DNA from: Chitinophagaceae bacterium UBA1931
Lineage (GTDB): Bacteria > Bacteroidota > Bacteroidia > Chitinophagales > Chitinophagaceae
Assembly: GCA_002337125.1 (NCBI GenBank)
Contig: DDFJ01000004.1
Location: 62,001 to 126,000, forward strand
Length of the DNA stretch: 64,000 nt
Direction of reading: 5' to 3'
In this document: positions 1 to 9,097 of the stretch, in pieces
Numbering within the stretch: position 1 is the stretch's first letter
How the letters are laid out: every line of letters begins with the position of its first letter
Notes under the pieces: model-generated
Seen by the model: only the letters and a program-made list of their open reading frames with translations
Databases searched by the model: none
Told to the model about the DNA's origin: nothing
Position numbers and translations under genes: made by a program

Positions 1-312
1 GCCAACCGATTTATTGTTCGCTGGCCCGACGAAAACATTGCTGTTGAAAATGGACGTTGGGGACCTTTCATCCGCTTTGGCAAAAAAATGCTGAAAGTGG
101 AAAAGAAAAAAGACGGTGAAAAATATACAGCTGATGAATTGGCCATGCTTCCGGTTGAAGACATCAAAAAGATGATTGAAACTCAAGTACCCGGAGCTTT
201 TGATAAAAAAGTAAAAGCTGCTGCAAAGAAAGCTGCAACCAAAAAGAAAGCAGCTCCTAAAAAAACCGCCACAAAAACTGCAGTAAAGAAAAAAGCAGCG
301 AAGAAGAAATAA
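1..312 (+). CDS. topA: DNA topoisomerase I, C-terminal end (partial)
   Basis: This is the last 103 codons of a gene that enters from the left edge. Frame 1 is open from base 1 to the TAA at 310-312. The visible part starts with a topoisomerase C-terminal repeat (GRWGPFIRFGKKML, about residues 19-32 of the fragment), followed by the typical EDIKKMIE segment. It ends in a tail of about 40 residues made almost only of Lys and Ala with some Thr and Pro. Type IA topoisomerases relax negatively supercoiled DNA. Basic tails of this kind, common in Bacteroidota and actinobacterial TopA, are thought to bind DNA non-specifically. The catalytic toprim and tyrosine domains lie outside the window, so the assignment rests on the repeat and the tail. 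Confidence 0.85.
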   Translation, partial: ANRFIVRWPDENIAVENGRWGPFIRFGKKMLKVEKKKDGEKYTADELAMLPVEDIKKMIETQVPGAFDKKVKAAAKKAATKKKAAPKKTATKTAVKKKAAKKK

Positions 313-333
313 CATTCGCTTAGAGATAGCATA

Positions 334-373
334 AATAAAAACAGGATTTACAATTGTAAATCCTGTTTTTATT
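334..373. terminator. Bidirectional Rho-independent terminator between topA and the aminotransferase
   Basis: A 40-base perfect palindrome has arms that begin AATAAAAACAGGATTTACAA. With A-tracts on the left and T-tracts on the right it can act on both strands. It sits 21 bases after the topA stop and 50 bases after the stop of the convergent aminotransferase gene, so it probably serves both. Confidence 0.85.
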
Positions 374-422
374 TATCAGTGAAAATCCACACTAATCTGT
401 ACAATCAATGTTTCTATCTCAC

Positions 423-1613
423 TTATTTCAGTTTTGCCAATGCATCTTTAATTCTTGCATAGGCAGTCTCAATTTTTTCGAGGCTGTTTGCAAATGACAA
501 ACGGATACAGTTAGGTGTACCAAATGCACGACCTGTTACTGTTGATACATGCGCTGTGTTGAGCAGGTACATACAAAGGTCATCAGCATTTTGAATTTTC
601 TCATCACCATTTGATTTTCCGAAGTAAGAATCAACCTGTGGGAAAACATAAAAAGCACCATCTGGTTCAGCTACACTCCATCCCGGTACTTCACTGATGA
701 GTTCCATCACTCTTTTCTTCCTGCGTTCAAATTCTTTGGTCATGGCTACAGTTGGAGCCTGGTCACCAATCAGCGCATCAATAGCTGCACGTTGTGTAAC
801 AGCATTTGTACCGCTGGTAAACTGACCCTGCAGTTTTTCACAACCTTTTGCCACATCAGTATTAGCTGCAATGTATCCAAGACGGTAACCGGTCATGGCA
901 TAACCTTTACTTAAACCGTTTACAATAATCACCTGGTCTTTGATGGCATCAAACTGTGCAATGCTTTCATGCTTGCCAACAAAGTTGATGTATTCATAAA
1001 TCTCATCAGAGATGATGAAGATTTCAGGATTCTTTGCAAACACATCAGCCAAAGCTTTCAGTTCATCTTTGCTGTAAACAGAACCTGAAGGATTACAAGG
1101 TGAAGAAAACAGGAATACTTTACTTTTTGGAGTAATTGCAGCTTCCAGTTCGGCAGCACTTATCTTGTATTTGTTTTCTCTTGTTGTTGGGAGAATAACA
1201 GGAATACCACCTGCAATTTTCACCAGTTCAGAATAAGTTACCCAGAACGGAGCAGGGATAATCACCTCATCATCTTTATCAACTGTTGCAAGAATGACGT
1301 TGGCTAAGCTTTGCTTGGCACCGGTTGATACAACAATGTTTTCAGGTTTATAGTCGAGGTTATTATCACGTTTTAACTTGGCACAAACGGCTTCACGCAG
1401 ATCAAGATAACCTGCTACAGGCGTATAGTGGCTGTAATTATCATCAACAGCTTTTTTAGCAGAATCTTTAATATGCTGTGGTGTATCGAAATCGGGTTCA
1501 CCAAGGCTGAGGTCAATCACATCAACACCTTTTGCTCTTAATTCACGGCCGAGCTTTGCCATTTTTAATGTTTCGGGTTCACTGAACCTGTCTAACAGGG
1601 AAGAGAGTTTCAT
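423..1613 (-). CDS. Pyridoxal-phosphate aminotransferase, aspartate aminotransferase type
   Basis: The 396-residue protein is full length for a class I/II (fold type I) aminotransferase. It is cytosolic and would move an amino group between aspartate (or a related amino acid) and 2-oxoglutarate. Visible family features are the substrate-loop segment SLGEPDFDTP (about 36-45), the NPSG loop with Asn174, the cofactor-contacting Asp203 and Tyr206 in SDEIYEY, the Schiff-base lysine K236 in GLSKGYAMTG, and a C-terminal Arg in NCIRLSFA that would bind the substrate carboxylate. The layout is that of the AspB/AspC subgroup Ib common in Bacteroidota. Exact substrate preference (aspartate, prephenate or other) cannot be read from sequence alone. 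The gene is alone on its strand here and converges on topA. Confidence 0.85.
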   Translation of the reverse strand: MKLSSLLDRFSEPETLKMAKLGRELRAKGVDVIDLSLGEPDFDTPQHIKDSAKKAVDDNYSHYTPVAGYLDLREAVCAKLKRDNNLDYKPENIVVSTGAKQSLANVILATVDKDDEVIIPAPFWVTYSELVKIAGGIPVILPTTRENKYKISAAELEAAITPKSKVFLFSSPCNPSGSVYSKDELKALADVFAKNPEIFIISDEIYEYINFVGKHESIAQFDAIKDQVIIVNGLSKGYAMTGYRLGYIAANTDVAKGCEKLQGQFTSGTNAVTQRAAIDALIGDQAPTVAMTKEFERRKKRVMELISEVPGWSVAEPDGAFYVFPQVDSYFGKSNGDEKIQNADDLCMYLLNTAHVSTVTGRAFGTPNCIRLSFANSLEKIETAYARIKDALAKLK

Positions 1614-1682
1614 TTTTTAAGAAAGATTATTTGCTAAATTTTTGATTGCTGCGCAATTTACTACACAAATGGCTATTGCTTG

Positions 1683-2396
1683 TTAGTTGTGTTTAATTAC
1701 TGAAAGCGACAGGGAATCGGCTCCACCCCTGCCCAGGTACCCCTTAAAAACAAAGGAATAAATACCACCTTTTTCAAAATTGAACAGGTAACTGCGGATG
1801 TATGATTTCGTTAATGTACTGTACACTTTAACTGGTCTTACCCCGGTGTAAAATCCATCATACCCAACACTGCTGTAAATCACAGCATCTGAATATTTGC
1901 CATAAAAAGGAGATCCGTTAAAAGCAGAATCAGATCCGTCCTTTATAGCTGAAGTAACAAGTATCAACGTATCAGCATCAGGACTAACCTGTACAACTCT
2001 GACTTTCGACGTATTTCCCATACCTGTTGAATCAACTTCATCTTTCAGGAAAAAGCTTTTTACTTTTCCTGCTACAAGGGTATCATACACAAAAAGAGAA
2101 AAATGCTGATCGCTGTTTGCAAACAAAATATTGCTGTACTCAGTTGCAGCTTTCTTGATCTTATAATTATTAAGGCCACTATCTACTGTTACATATTGAG
2201 CAGCTTTTGTTAAGCCGGTGAGATAAGCATAATCACCAACCGATTTCAGATTCTGTAATACAGAAACACTTCCTGCATTTGGTGATGCATTCACTACCAT
2301 GAAGCTTGAAGTTGTACTCCGCACAGGATCTTTTTTACTGCAGGAAAAAATTAAAACAGCTGATAACATCAGCACAAAAAAACATTGCTTCATCAT
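1683..2396 (-). CDS. Lipoprotein with DUF4397-like domain
   Basis: The 237-residue protein begins with a lipoprotein signal peptide (LIFSC, lipidation at Cys19), so it should be anchored in an envelope membrane. The segment starting MVVNASPNAGSVSV and running to about residue 110 looks like DUF4397, a beta-rich domain of cell-surface proteins with no known activity. A second, weaker beta-rich copy may follow from about residue 130 (VRVVQVSPDADTLILV). The start codon overlaps the stop of the upstream serine-hydrolase gene by four bases (ATGA), so the two are almost certainly co-transcribed and translationally coupled. No catalytic motif is visible. Confidence 0.7.
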   Translation of the reverse strand: MMKQCFFVLMLSAVLIFSCSKKDPVRSTTSSFMVVNASPNAGSVSVLQNLKSVGDYAYLTGLTKAAQYVTVDSGLNNYKIKKAATEYSNILFANSDQHFSLFVYDTLVAGKVKSFFLKDEVDSTGMGNTSKVRVVQVSPDADTLILVTSAIKDGSDSAFNGSPFYGKYSDAVIYSSVGYDGFYTGVRPVKVYSTLTKSYIRSYLFNFEKGGIYSFVFKGYLGRGGADSLSLSVIKHN

Positions 2397-3655
2397 TTAT
2401 CGTAAGTCACTTTAAATTTGGTCAAATCGGGTTGATGCTTCCGTTCACGCTTTACTTCGTACTCGTAAATGGTTTTGCCCAGCTGTGTTAAGAACGGTAA
2501 ACCAACCGTTTCATAATCATATTTATCATCATTCAAAATACCATCCGAGTTACAGTAAATTGTTGCACTGAGCATAAACTCAACGTTCTTCTCAAAATCT
2601 ACGATGTATGCCACATCCGTTAAAAATCCATACGACCAGCCGGGCTTGTTAAAACTCCTGATCTGTTTTGGCAACGACTTATGCTTTTCAGTTCCAAACA
2701 TCAGGTATTTGCAATACGAATCGTAAAACTCACTGGTATCATATTCCGGGTACTTTGTTTCGGAAGGCAGCTGGCTCATATACTGGTACAAAAAATGGTA
2801 ATCACTTTCAGCAAGATTAAAACGCTCTTCCGGCTTTATTGCTTCGGGAAAAATTACACTCCGCAAAATATGGTGAAGGTCTGTTAAGTAAATCCTGTTT
2901 TTACGGCTGAAGTCCATCGGTTCATCTATCTGCACTTCATCGTCACTCATATACCCCTTCCCGATTTTATCAGTACGAAGAATATAAGGCATGTTGCTCT
3001 TTACAAGTGGTTGCTCATAAATGATTTTGCCTGCAGCATCTCTGAACGAAACGGGATTGGTTGTGCGGTGTTCATCTTCCGTCATATTAATCGAAAGACG
3101 GCGGACGATCTGCACATCGCTATACCCTTTTTTGTTCAGCTGCTCATGAAGGTATTGCTGTCCTAAAAATTCGTACAGCCTGTTATTGGCGTCATTATCA
3201 CTTACCAGGAAGATTTTTTTGATGTAGTGCTCAATTGATGGCCTGCCGTCGGCCGATGTTGGATCGTTATAAACAGCAGTTTGACCGGAGTACCCTTTTT
3301 CAGTAATAAACGTAGCATTGCGGGGAATGCCCAGTTGATTGAGCTTTTCCAATGCGAGGAAAGCCACCGGCATTTTAACGGTTGAAGCTGGGTAAAAATA
3401 ATTGTTGCTGACGTTGAAATAATAGTCGGTGAAATGGGGCTGGTTGTTTTTATCCCTGTCGATACGGGTATAGATAATCTGTACTTTCAGCGAATCTTTG
3501 TTACGAATTACCTGGCTGAAAGCTGCCGGGTTGGAAGCCAGTAGCTTTTCGAGAATATTTTCGTTTTCTGTTACCACAGGTTTTGCTGTTTTACAGGCCT
3601 GGAGAATGAGAATTCCAGCCAGAAGGGTGAAAAAAAGCTGTAGTGTTTTGAACAT
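2393..3655 (-). CDS. Lipoprotein serine hydrolase, class A beta-lactamase-like fold
   Basis: The predicted 420-residue lipoprotein has a lipobox ending in Cys21 (LILQAC). An SxxK active-site motif is visible as S91-T-V-K94 in FYPASTVKMPVAF. This places it in the beta-lactamase2/penicillin-binding superfamily of class A type, and later segments such as DNDANNRLYEFLG (about 160-172) fit the SDN-like loop of these proteins. Bacteroidota have many such lipoproteins, and few are true beta-lactamases. A role in peptidoglycan or peptide hydrolysis is inference. The frame can be extended to a GTG at 3670, but the ATG at 3655 gives a normal signal peptide, so I chose it. It overlaps the downstream lipoprotein gene by four bases. 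Confidence 0.72.
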   Translation of the reverse strand: MFKTLQLFFTLLAGILILQACKTAKPVVTENENILEKLLASNPAAFSQVIRNKDSLKVQIIYTRIDRDKNNQPHFTDYYFNVSNNYFYPASTVKMPVAFLALEKLNQLGIPRNATFITEKGYSGQTAVYNDPTSADGRPSIEHYIKKIFLVSDNDANNRLYEFLGQQYLHEQLNKKGYSDVQIVRRLSINMTEDEHRTTNPVSFRDAAGKIIYEQPLVKSNMPYILRTDKIGKGYMSDDEVQIDEPMDFSRKNRIYLTDLHHILRSVIFPEAIKPEERFNLAESDYHFLYQYMSQLPSETKYPEYDTSEFYDSYCKYLMFGTEKHKSLPKQIRSFNKPGWSYGFLTDVAYIVDFEKNVEFMLSATIYCNSDGILNDDKYDYETVGLPFLTQLGKTIYEYEVKRERKHQPDLTKFKVTYDK

Positions 3656-3747
3656 GCCCAAAAGTAACACATAAAGCCCAACCCCAACCGCCTTTTAACT
3701 GATGGAAAACAGTACGTTCAGGCTGTTCGCTTTCAGAATGAATCCCC

Positions 3748-3755
3748 TATCTTTG
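3748..3755 (+). promoter_or_regulatory. Sigma-A -7 element for secDF
   Basis: TATCTTTG matches the Bacteroidota TAnnTTTG -7 consensus exactly, with a weak TTCG at 3726-3729 as a -33 element (18-base spacer). It lies 36 bases before the chosen secDF ATG at 3792 and inside the longer open frame that begins at 3702. It therefore argues for the later start. Confidence 0.6.
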
Positions 3756-3791
3756 CCGTCCTTAAAAAGAACCCAATTAATATCTCTAATT

Positions 3792-6700
3792 ATGGCACTG
3801 AAAGGTTTGGTAAGGTTTTTTGCGATTGCTTTGATCCTGATCTCAATTTATCAATTGAGCTTTACCTGGATTGTAAACAGTTTTGAAAGCAAACAAAAAG
3901 CCAGGGCAGAACAGTTTGTAAAAAAGAACTTCGGTAACGCTTCAGCTGATACCAAAGACTCTGCGGTGAATGCAGTTTACCGCCGTTATATTGACAGTCT
4001 GAAAGAAAAAACAATTTTCAATGTACCGGGTCTTTACCCCAACATTACTTACCAGAAAGCAACTGAGCAGGAACTCAATCTTGGTCTCGACTTGCAAGGT
4101 GGTATGAACGTAACACTTGAAGTTGGTCTGGACGGACTGATCCGCTCAATGAGTAATAATCCTAAAGACGTTTTGCTGAACAAAGCGCTTGAGAATGCAA
4201 CCAAAAAGAAAGCAAACAGCGATGCTGACTATGTTACTCTTTTTGAGCAGGCTTACAACGAGGTTTCAAATGGTGGCAAACTTGCTCCTTTATTTGCAGG
4301 TGGTAAAAACAAAAACATCAAGATCGATGCCGGCAACGGTGCTGTAATTGATGCTATCCGTGTTGAAGCTAAAGATGCCATCAAAAGAACTTACGACCGC
4401 TTAACTGCACGTATCGACCAGTTTGGTGTTGCACAGCCTAACATCAGCTACGATGAAAATAAAGGCATCATTACAGTTGAACTGGCAGGTGTTGACGATC
4501 CTGAACGTGTTCGTAAATTCTTACAGGCAACTGCAAATCTTGAGTTCTGGGAAACTTACACAGTAAATGATCAGAACGACAGGACTGTTTTACAGAGCCT
4601 TTCAATCATGGATCAGAAAGTGAAAGCTTACCTGAGCGGTGCTGTTACAGATACAACAAAAGTTGATACCGGTGCTGTTGCAAAAGTTGATACTTCAAAA
4701 CAATTACAGTCATCAGATCAACCTGTTTCATCTTTATTTGCACAGCAGCTTGACGGACAACCTAAAGGCTTCAGTTCTGCAACTGTTGGTTTAATCAGGA
4801 TTTCTGATACAGCTATTTTCTCTAAATATGCTAATCTCGATATTGTTAAGTCTTCTATTCCTGCTACGCTCCGTTTCCTTTATGGTGCAAAACCAGAAGG
4901 AAAAAATAAGAAAGGTGAAAGCCTGATCCAGGTTTATGCAATTAAAACTGTAGCTGGTTCTGATGCACCAAAATTAACTGGTGAATACATCACGGATGCA
5001 AGACAAGACTTTGATCAGCGTAATAACGAAGTGCTGGTTAGCATGAGTATGAATAATACCGGTGCTAAGATCTGGGAAAAAATGACCGGCGACGCTTTCA
5101 ATAAACATTATGCAATTGCAATTGCTCTTGATAATTATGTTTACTCTGCTCCTGGTGTTAACAATGGCGCAATTGCCGGTGGTAACTCACAGATCAGCGG
5201 TAGCTTCTCTATCCAGGAAGCAACTGACCTTGCAAGCATTTTAAGAACAGGTAAACTCCCTGCTCCTGCGAAAATTGTACAGGAACAGGTTGTGGGTCCA
5301 ACTCTCGGACGTGAAGCGATCAAAGGTGGTGCAATGTCATTCCTCATTTCGTTCATTGTCATCTTTGTGCTGATGCTTGTTTATTATAACACCGGCGGAT
5401 GGGTTGCAAACAGTGCCTTAATCTTAAACTTACTGTTTACAATTGGTGTATTAAGTTCGTTTGGTGCAACGTTAACTGCTGCTGGTATTGCCGGTTTGGT
5501 ATTAACCATCGGTATGGCGGTAGATACCAACGTAATCATATTTGAACGTATCAAGGAAGAGCTGACCAAAGGAAAGAGCTACCAGTTAGCTGTGGAAGAT
5601 GGTTATAAGCATGCCCTGGCACCTGTACTTGATGCACACGTAACAACATTATTGACTGCAATCATCCTGTTGTACTTTGGTCTGGGTCCTGTAAAAGGTT
5701 TTGCAACCACCCAAATCATTGGTATCCTCCTCAGCTTGTTCTGCGGTATCCTTGTTTCAAGATTGATCACTGATTTTTATACCAATAAAAAACGTCACTT
5801 CGAATACTTTACAGGAATTTCACGCCGTGTGTTCAAACATGCAGCTTACAAATTCATTGAATACAGAAAAGTTGCGTACACAATTTCGTTGGTTGTTTTA
5901 CTCCTTGGTGTAAGTTCAATATTCCATGGTTTTGACTATGGTGTTGAATTCCGTGGCGGACGTAGCTATACAGTGAAGTTCGACAAGGAAATGAAAAACC
6001 AGGAAGTGGCTGATGAACTGAACAAAGTGTTCAACAAATTCCCTGTAATCAAAACAGTTGGTAACAACAAACAACTGAACATTACAACAGACTACCTGAT
6101 TGAGCAGCCTGGTCAGCATGTTGACTCAATGGTGGAAAGCAAATTGTTTGAAGGTTTGACTAAATTCTTACCTGCAGGTACTACTTACCAGCAGTTTGAT
6201 AAACAATACAAACAAAGTTCGCAAACTGTACAGCCTACAATCTCTGACGACTTGAAGAAAGGCGCAATCTGGGCTACTGTACTTGGTTTACTTGCAATTA
6301 CGCTTTACATCTTCATCCGTTTCCGTGACTGGAGATATTCACTGGGTACAATCATTGCGTTGCTGCACGACGTATTGGTAACATTAACAGTGTTCTCATT
6401 CCTGAGAAACATTGTTCCGTTCCCGCTCGAAATCGATCAACACTTTATTGCTGCGATCTTAACGGTGATTGGTTTCTCGATGAACGATACAGTAATTGTA
6501 TTTGACCGTGTACGTGAATACAGCCGTACAATGTTTGGTCAGGATAAAGCAACAATTATTAATAAAGCTGTGAACGATACATTGGCTCGTACAATCATGA
6601 CATCACTCACAGTATTCTTAACACTGCTTATTCTCTTCATGTTTGGCGGTGAAGTAACAAGAGGTTTCGCCTTCGCAATGTTAATTGGTGTGGTAACAGG

Positions 6701-6818
6701 TACATACTCTTCAGTATTCGTGGCTGCTCCAATCCTTATTGACTTTGCAAAAGACAAACCATTGGGACAACCCGAAAAAGATAAAACACTTGCAAAAGCA
6801 AGGCATTCGATCAACTAA
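3792..6818 (+). CDS. secDF: Protein translocase SecDF fusion
   Basis: This single polypeptide of 1008 residues carries both SecD and SecF, as is usual in Bacteroidota. It is an inner-membrane RND-type component that uses the proton motive force to help pull preproteins through SecYEG. The N-terminal membrane helix (about residues 8-24) is followed by the SecD motif LGLDLQGGMNVTLEV (near 97) and a large periplasmic region. A five-helix bundle follows at about 510-660. The SecF half opens near residue 714 with FDYGVEFRGGRSYTVKF and ends in a second bundle (about 820-985). The reading frame is open 90 bases further upstream, but the promoter at 3748-3755 and the Met followed directly by the first membrane helix favour the ATG at 3792. 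The first periplasmic part has a low-complexity insert (VDTGAVAKVDTSKQ, about 290-303). Confidence 0.93.
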   Translation: MALKGLVRFFAIALILISIYQLSFTWIVNSFESKQKARAEQFVKKNFGNASADTKDSAVNAVYRRYIDSLKEKTIFNVPGLYPNITYQKATEQELNLGLDLQGGMNVTLEVGLDGLIRSMSNNPKDVLLNKALENATKKKANSDADYVTLFEQAYNEVSNGGKLAPLFAGGKNKNIKIDAGNGAVIDAIRVEAKDAIKRTYDRLTARIDQFGVAQPNISYDENKGIITVELAGVDDPERVRKFLQATANLEFWETYTVNDQNDRTVLQSLSIMDQKVKAYLSGAVTDTTKVDTGAVAKVDTSKQLQSSDQPVSSLFAQQLDGQPKGFSSATVGLIRISDTAIFSKYANLDIVKSSIPATLRFLYGAKPEGKNKKGESLIQVYAIKTVAGSDAPKLTGEYITDARQDFDQRNNEVLVSMSMNNTGAKIWEKMTGDAFNKHYAIAIALDNYVYSAPGVNNGAIAGGNSQISGSFSIQEATDLASILRTGKLPAPAKIVQEQVVGPTLGREAIKGGAMSFLISFIVIFVLMLVYYNTGGWVANSALILNLLFTIGVLSSFGATLTAAGIAGLVLTIGMAVDTNVIIFERIKEELTKGKSYQLAVEDGYKHALAPVLDAHVTTLLTAIILLYFGLGPVKGFATTQIIGILLSLFCGILVSRLITDFYTNKKRHFEYFTGISRRVFKHAAYKFIEYRKVAYTISLVVLLLGVSSIFHGFDYGVEFRGGRSYTVKFDKEMKNQEVADELNKVFNKFPVIKTVGNNKQLNITTDYLIEQPGQHVDSMVESKLFEGLTKFLPAGTTYQQFDKQYKQSSQTVQPTISDDLKKGAIWATVLGLLAITLYIFIRFRDWRYSLGTIIALLHDVLVTLTVFSFLRNIVPFPLEIDQHFIAAILTVIGFSMNDTVIVFDRVREYSRTMFGQDKATIINKAVNDTLARTIMTSLTVFLTLLILFMFGGEVTRGFAFAMLIGVVTGTYSSVFVAAPILIDFAKDKPLGQPEKDKTLAKARHSIN

Positions 6819-6834
6819 TTGCTTAATACAAAAG

Positions 6835-6860
6835 AAACCCCGGCAAATCGCCGGGGTTTT
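6835..6860 (+). terminator. Terminator of secDF
   Basis: A stem AAACCCCGGC/GCCGGGGTTT with a short AAATC-type loop is followed by CTTTTTTT. It is 16 bases past the secDF stop. Confidence 0.85.
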
Positions 6861-7000
6861 CTTTTTTTATTATATCCTGTTTGATTTTTTTATGTTAGCA
6901 GATGCCGGTACTTCTATTAAGCTCTGATGGCGACGCTCCGTTCAACCAATTGCAACTATTGAGCATTCTTACCTCCCACTTCTTACTTCTCTCTTCTTTC

Positions 7001-7900
7001 TTACTTATACCCCATCCACATTCTTGCTTGTTTATCAAACAGCCAGTAAATACCATTGCTGTATGAAAAATTGAAGAAGGTTTCAATTGTAAACGAAGCT
7101 GGTATTTTAATTACCTGGCTCATATATCCACTCTTAATATCATAAAGTTCCACCTGCTTTTTTGCAACATTCAGAAAACCGATCTCTGCACCTTTTATCC
7201 CGGTATAAATAATCGACCTGCTGTTATAGCCCTCATCAAAATCAGAAGCTGAAATCTGGGTTCCTGAACTTGCACTTGTAGCGCCTAAATGTACCTGGAT
7301 GACTTTCTTTTTATCAGTGCCATCAGTTTTGTAACAAACAACATTCATTCCGTCAAGAAAAAGCACTTCATCATCATCAGTGTTTAATACACCGGGACTG
7401 TTTTTATCGGGCTGATAAAGACCTTCCTTTGTAGTTACAAGTTGCTCGGGCAAACCGCTTTTATCAAGATCGTAATAAAACCACCCTGCATAGTCATAAC
7501 CATTTCCTTCAATCCGTTTAGTTTTTGGATTGTACCACAAACCTCTTACATCAATAAGCGTTTCCTGCCCTTCTTTTGAAACGATTGTTCCGCTTTTATC
7601 AAAAATGATCAGGGGAAACACTTTGTTTCCTGCCTGTGCTGCATAATAAAGTTTTTCCTTGGGGTTATAAACAACGGAAGCCCCATTAGCACCACCTTCA
7701 GGAATTTTTATTTGCATCACAAATTCTGCATTTGTCTCACGCAGATCCTTGTTGCCAGCTGCATTGCTGTTCCCATTGTTATCCTTGTCGGGGAATGATA
7801 TAATAATGGAATTTACAGCTGCTGCCTTTTTCTTTTGGGCAAACGTTTCTGCATTAGTAAAACATAAAAACAACAATAAGGGAAGAAGAAATTTTTTCAT
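7001..7900 (-). CDS. Secreted protein of unknown function, propeller-like
   Basis: The 299-residue protein has a clear Sec signal peptide (KKFLLPLLLFLCFTNAETFAQ, cleavage after about residue 22), so it is periplasmic or exported. The rest consists of repeated short beta-strand segments with turns such as YNPKEKLYYAA, YNPKTKRIEGN and LDKSGLPEQL. These suggest a beta-propeller of the NHL/SMP-30 kind, but no catalytic or metal-binding signature can be pointed to. The C-terminus ends in an aromatic stretch (YWLFDKQARMWMGYK). A half-matching copy of the ATACCGT palindrome seen before the MORN/caspase gene lies 81 bases upstream of the start. No operon partner is evident. Confidence 0.6.
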   Translation of the reverse strand: MKKFLLPLLLFLCFTNAETFAQKKKAAAVNSIIISFPDKDNNGNSNAAGNKDLRETNAEFVMQIKIPEGGANGASVVYNPKEKLYYAAQAGNKVFPLIIFDKSGTIVSKEGQETLIDVRGLWYNPKTKRIEGNGYDYAGWFYYDLDKSGLPEQLVTTKEGLYQPDKNSPGVLNTDDDEVLFLDGMNVVCYKTDGTDKKKVIQVHLGATSASSGTQISASDFDEGYNSRSIIYTGIKGAEIGFLNVAKKQVELYDIKSGYMSQVIKIPASFTIETFFNFSYSNGIYWLFDKQARMWMGYK

Positions 7901-7980
7901 TTTTGATTTGTTTTAACCGCACAATGATTTAGAATGATGGTTTATTTAATGCGAGTTAAGCAAAATTCCGTCAGCAGTCA

Positions 7981-7998
7981 ATACCGTTAAGAGGGTAA
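7981..7998. promoter_or_regulatory. Imperfect ATACCGT inverted repeat (possible operator)
   Basis: ATACCGT-TAAG-AGGGTAA resembles the perfect ATACCGT-AAAG-ACGGTAT palindrome at 18129-18148, with one mismatching base in each outer part of the second arm. It is 81 bases upstream of the secreted-protein gene ending its frame at 7900. A shared regulator is only a guess. Confidence 0.3.
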
Positions 7999-8001
7999 AA
8001 A

Positions 8002-8030
8002 AAAGACCCTTTCGTTAAAAAAGGGTCTTT
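8002..8030 (-). terminator. Terminator of the A-type Fe-S carrier gene
   Basis: The stem AAAGACCCTTT/AAAGGGTCTTT on the minus strand is followed by a run of eight or nine T residues. It starts 20 bases after the stop codon of the gene at 8050-8388. Confidence 0.8.
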
Positions 8031-8049
8031 GAAAATTTCGTTTAACCGG

Positions 8050-8388
8050 TTAAACTGCAAAACTTGTTCCGCAGCCGCAGGTCTTACTGGCGTTGGGATT
8101 GGAGAAAGTAAATCCACGATTATTCAAATCATTATCCCAATTAATCAACATTCCAAACAGGTACATACCATGACTCTGATCCATGACACATGGTACACCT
8201 TCCACATCAAACACTTCATCATTGGGTTTCTTGTCATCAAATTCAAGAACGTACGTTAAACCGGAACAACCACCACCTTTAGTTCCCACACGCAGAAATT
8301 TACCTTCGGGCTGCTCAGTATATAAACGCTTGATTTCAGCAACAGCAGATTCACTGAAACTTACCGGGGTTGAGTTTATTGTTTCCAT
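8050..8388 (-). CDS. A-type iron-sulfur cluster carrier (HesB/IscA/ErpA family)
   Basis: The 112-residue protein is of the size and layout typical for A-type carriers, which pass [2Fe-2S] or [4Fe-4S] clusters from the SUF or ISC scaffold to target enzymes. The three cluster-binding cysteines are present: one in GGGCSGLTYVL and two in the C-terminal TCGCGTSF motif. The open frame can be prolonged to a TTG codon at 8409. The ATG at 8388 (METINSTPVSF) fits the family start better and lies 30 bases from a well-formed promoter on the minus strand. Whether it works in the SUF pathway, as usual in Bacteroidota, cannot be told from context because no other Fe-S assembly gene is in the window. Confidence 0.85.
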   Translation of the reverse strand: METINSTPVSFSESAVAEIKRLYTEQPEGKFLRVGTKGGGCSGLTYVLEFDDKKPNDEVFDVEGVPCVMDQSHGMYLFGMLINWDNDLNNRGFTFSNPNASKTCGCGTSFAV

Positions 8389-8417
8389 AACATAAATGTT
8401 AAACCACAAATTTACGC

Positions 8418-8448
8418 CAAAATATATAATTGCATTCTTTCATTCAAA
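8418..8448 (-). promoter_or_regulatory. Promoter of the A-type Fe-S carrier gene
   Basis: Read on the minus strand, TTTG (8445-8448) is followed after 18 bases by TATATTTTG (8418-8426), close to the TTTG...TAnnTTTG consensus of Bacteroidota. It is back to back with the promoter of the gene that starts at 8499. Confidence 0.55.
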
Positions 8449-8471
8449 CATGGTTTTCAACAGCAAACACC

Positions 8472-8479
8472 TATTTTTG
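8472..8479 (+). promoter_or_regulatory. Sigma-A -7 element for the 8499-9074 gene
   Basis: TATTTTTG is an exact TAnnTTTG match 19 bases before the ATG at 8499. It lies inside the longer open frame that begins at 8430 and so supports the later start. Confidence 0.55.
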
Positions 8480-8498
8480 TTCTATTACATATTTTATT

Positions 8499-9074
8499 AT
8501 GGATCCAAACATTTTATTATATCTCATTGGTGGTGGCCTGGTTATTTTTATTCCTATTGCCATCTACCTGATCAGGGTTAACAAAAAAGCAATGTTGAAA
8601 GAACAGGAACAGTTGCAGAAACAGGCAGCACAGCAACAGCAACAACAACAGCAGCAGGTAAAACAAGCAACTGCTGTAAACCCTGAATTACTTCGTCTTC
8701 AATTACAGGCTTATGAACGCCTGGCAATTTTATGTGAACGTATCGGGCTTACCAATTTAATCAGCAGAAGTAATGTAAGTGAGCTGACTGCTCAGCAATT
8801 GCAGGCATCCATGATTCAGAACATCCGCACAGAATTTGAATACAATGTAAGCCAGCAGTTATATGTTTCAAACGCAGCATGGGATGCGGTGAAAAATCTG
8901 AAAGATCAGAATATTTTCATTGTGAACCAGCTTGTATCCATGCTTCCTGCCAATGCAAGCGGAACTGATCTGAGTGTAAAAATCATGGAATTACTTTCAC
9001 AGGATGAAAATGTTTCTTTGCAAAATATAGTAGCTACATTAATTAATAAAGAAGCGAAGCAATTGATGGGATAA
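8499..9074 (+). CDS. Membrane-anchored coiled-coil protein of unknown function
   Basis: The 191-residue protein has one N-terminal membrane helix (about residues 5-24, LLYLIGGGLVIFIPIAIYLI). A glutamine-rich stretch with nine consecutive Gln (about 45-56) follows, then a soluble mostly helical domain to the end. This architecture occurs as a conserved hypothetical protein in Chitinophagaceae, possibly DUF7935, but I am not sure of the name. The exact TAnnTTTG element at 8472 and the position of the membrane helix set the start at 8499 rather than 8430. It is followed 23 bases later by the methylmalonyl-CoA mutase gene on the same strand, so co-transcription is likely. No enzymatic motif is visible. 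Confidence 0.65.
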   Translation: MDPNILLYLIGGGLVIFIPIAIYLIRVNKKAMLKEQEQLQKQAAQQQQQQQQQVKQATAVNPELLRLQLQAYERLAILCERIGLTNLISRSNVSELTAQQLQASMIQNIRTEFEYNVSQQLYVSNAAWDAVKNLKDQNIFIVNQLVSMLPANASGTDLSVKIMELLSQDENVSLQNIVATLINKEAKQLMG

Positions 9075-9097
9075 GATCATTTTAAAAACTCTTTCGT

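Noticed and set aside
5141..5362. Antisense reading frames within secDF (also 5384-5569, 5916-6119 and 6539-6814)
   Set aside because: They are shadows of a clearly coding gene and have no family resemblance.
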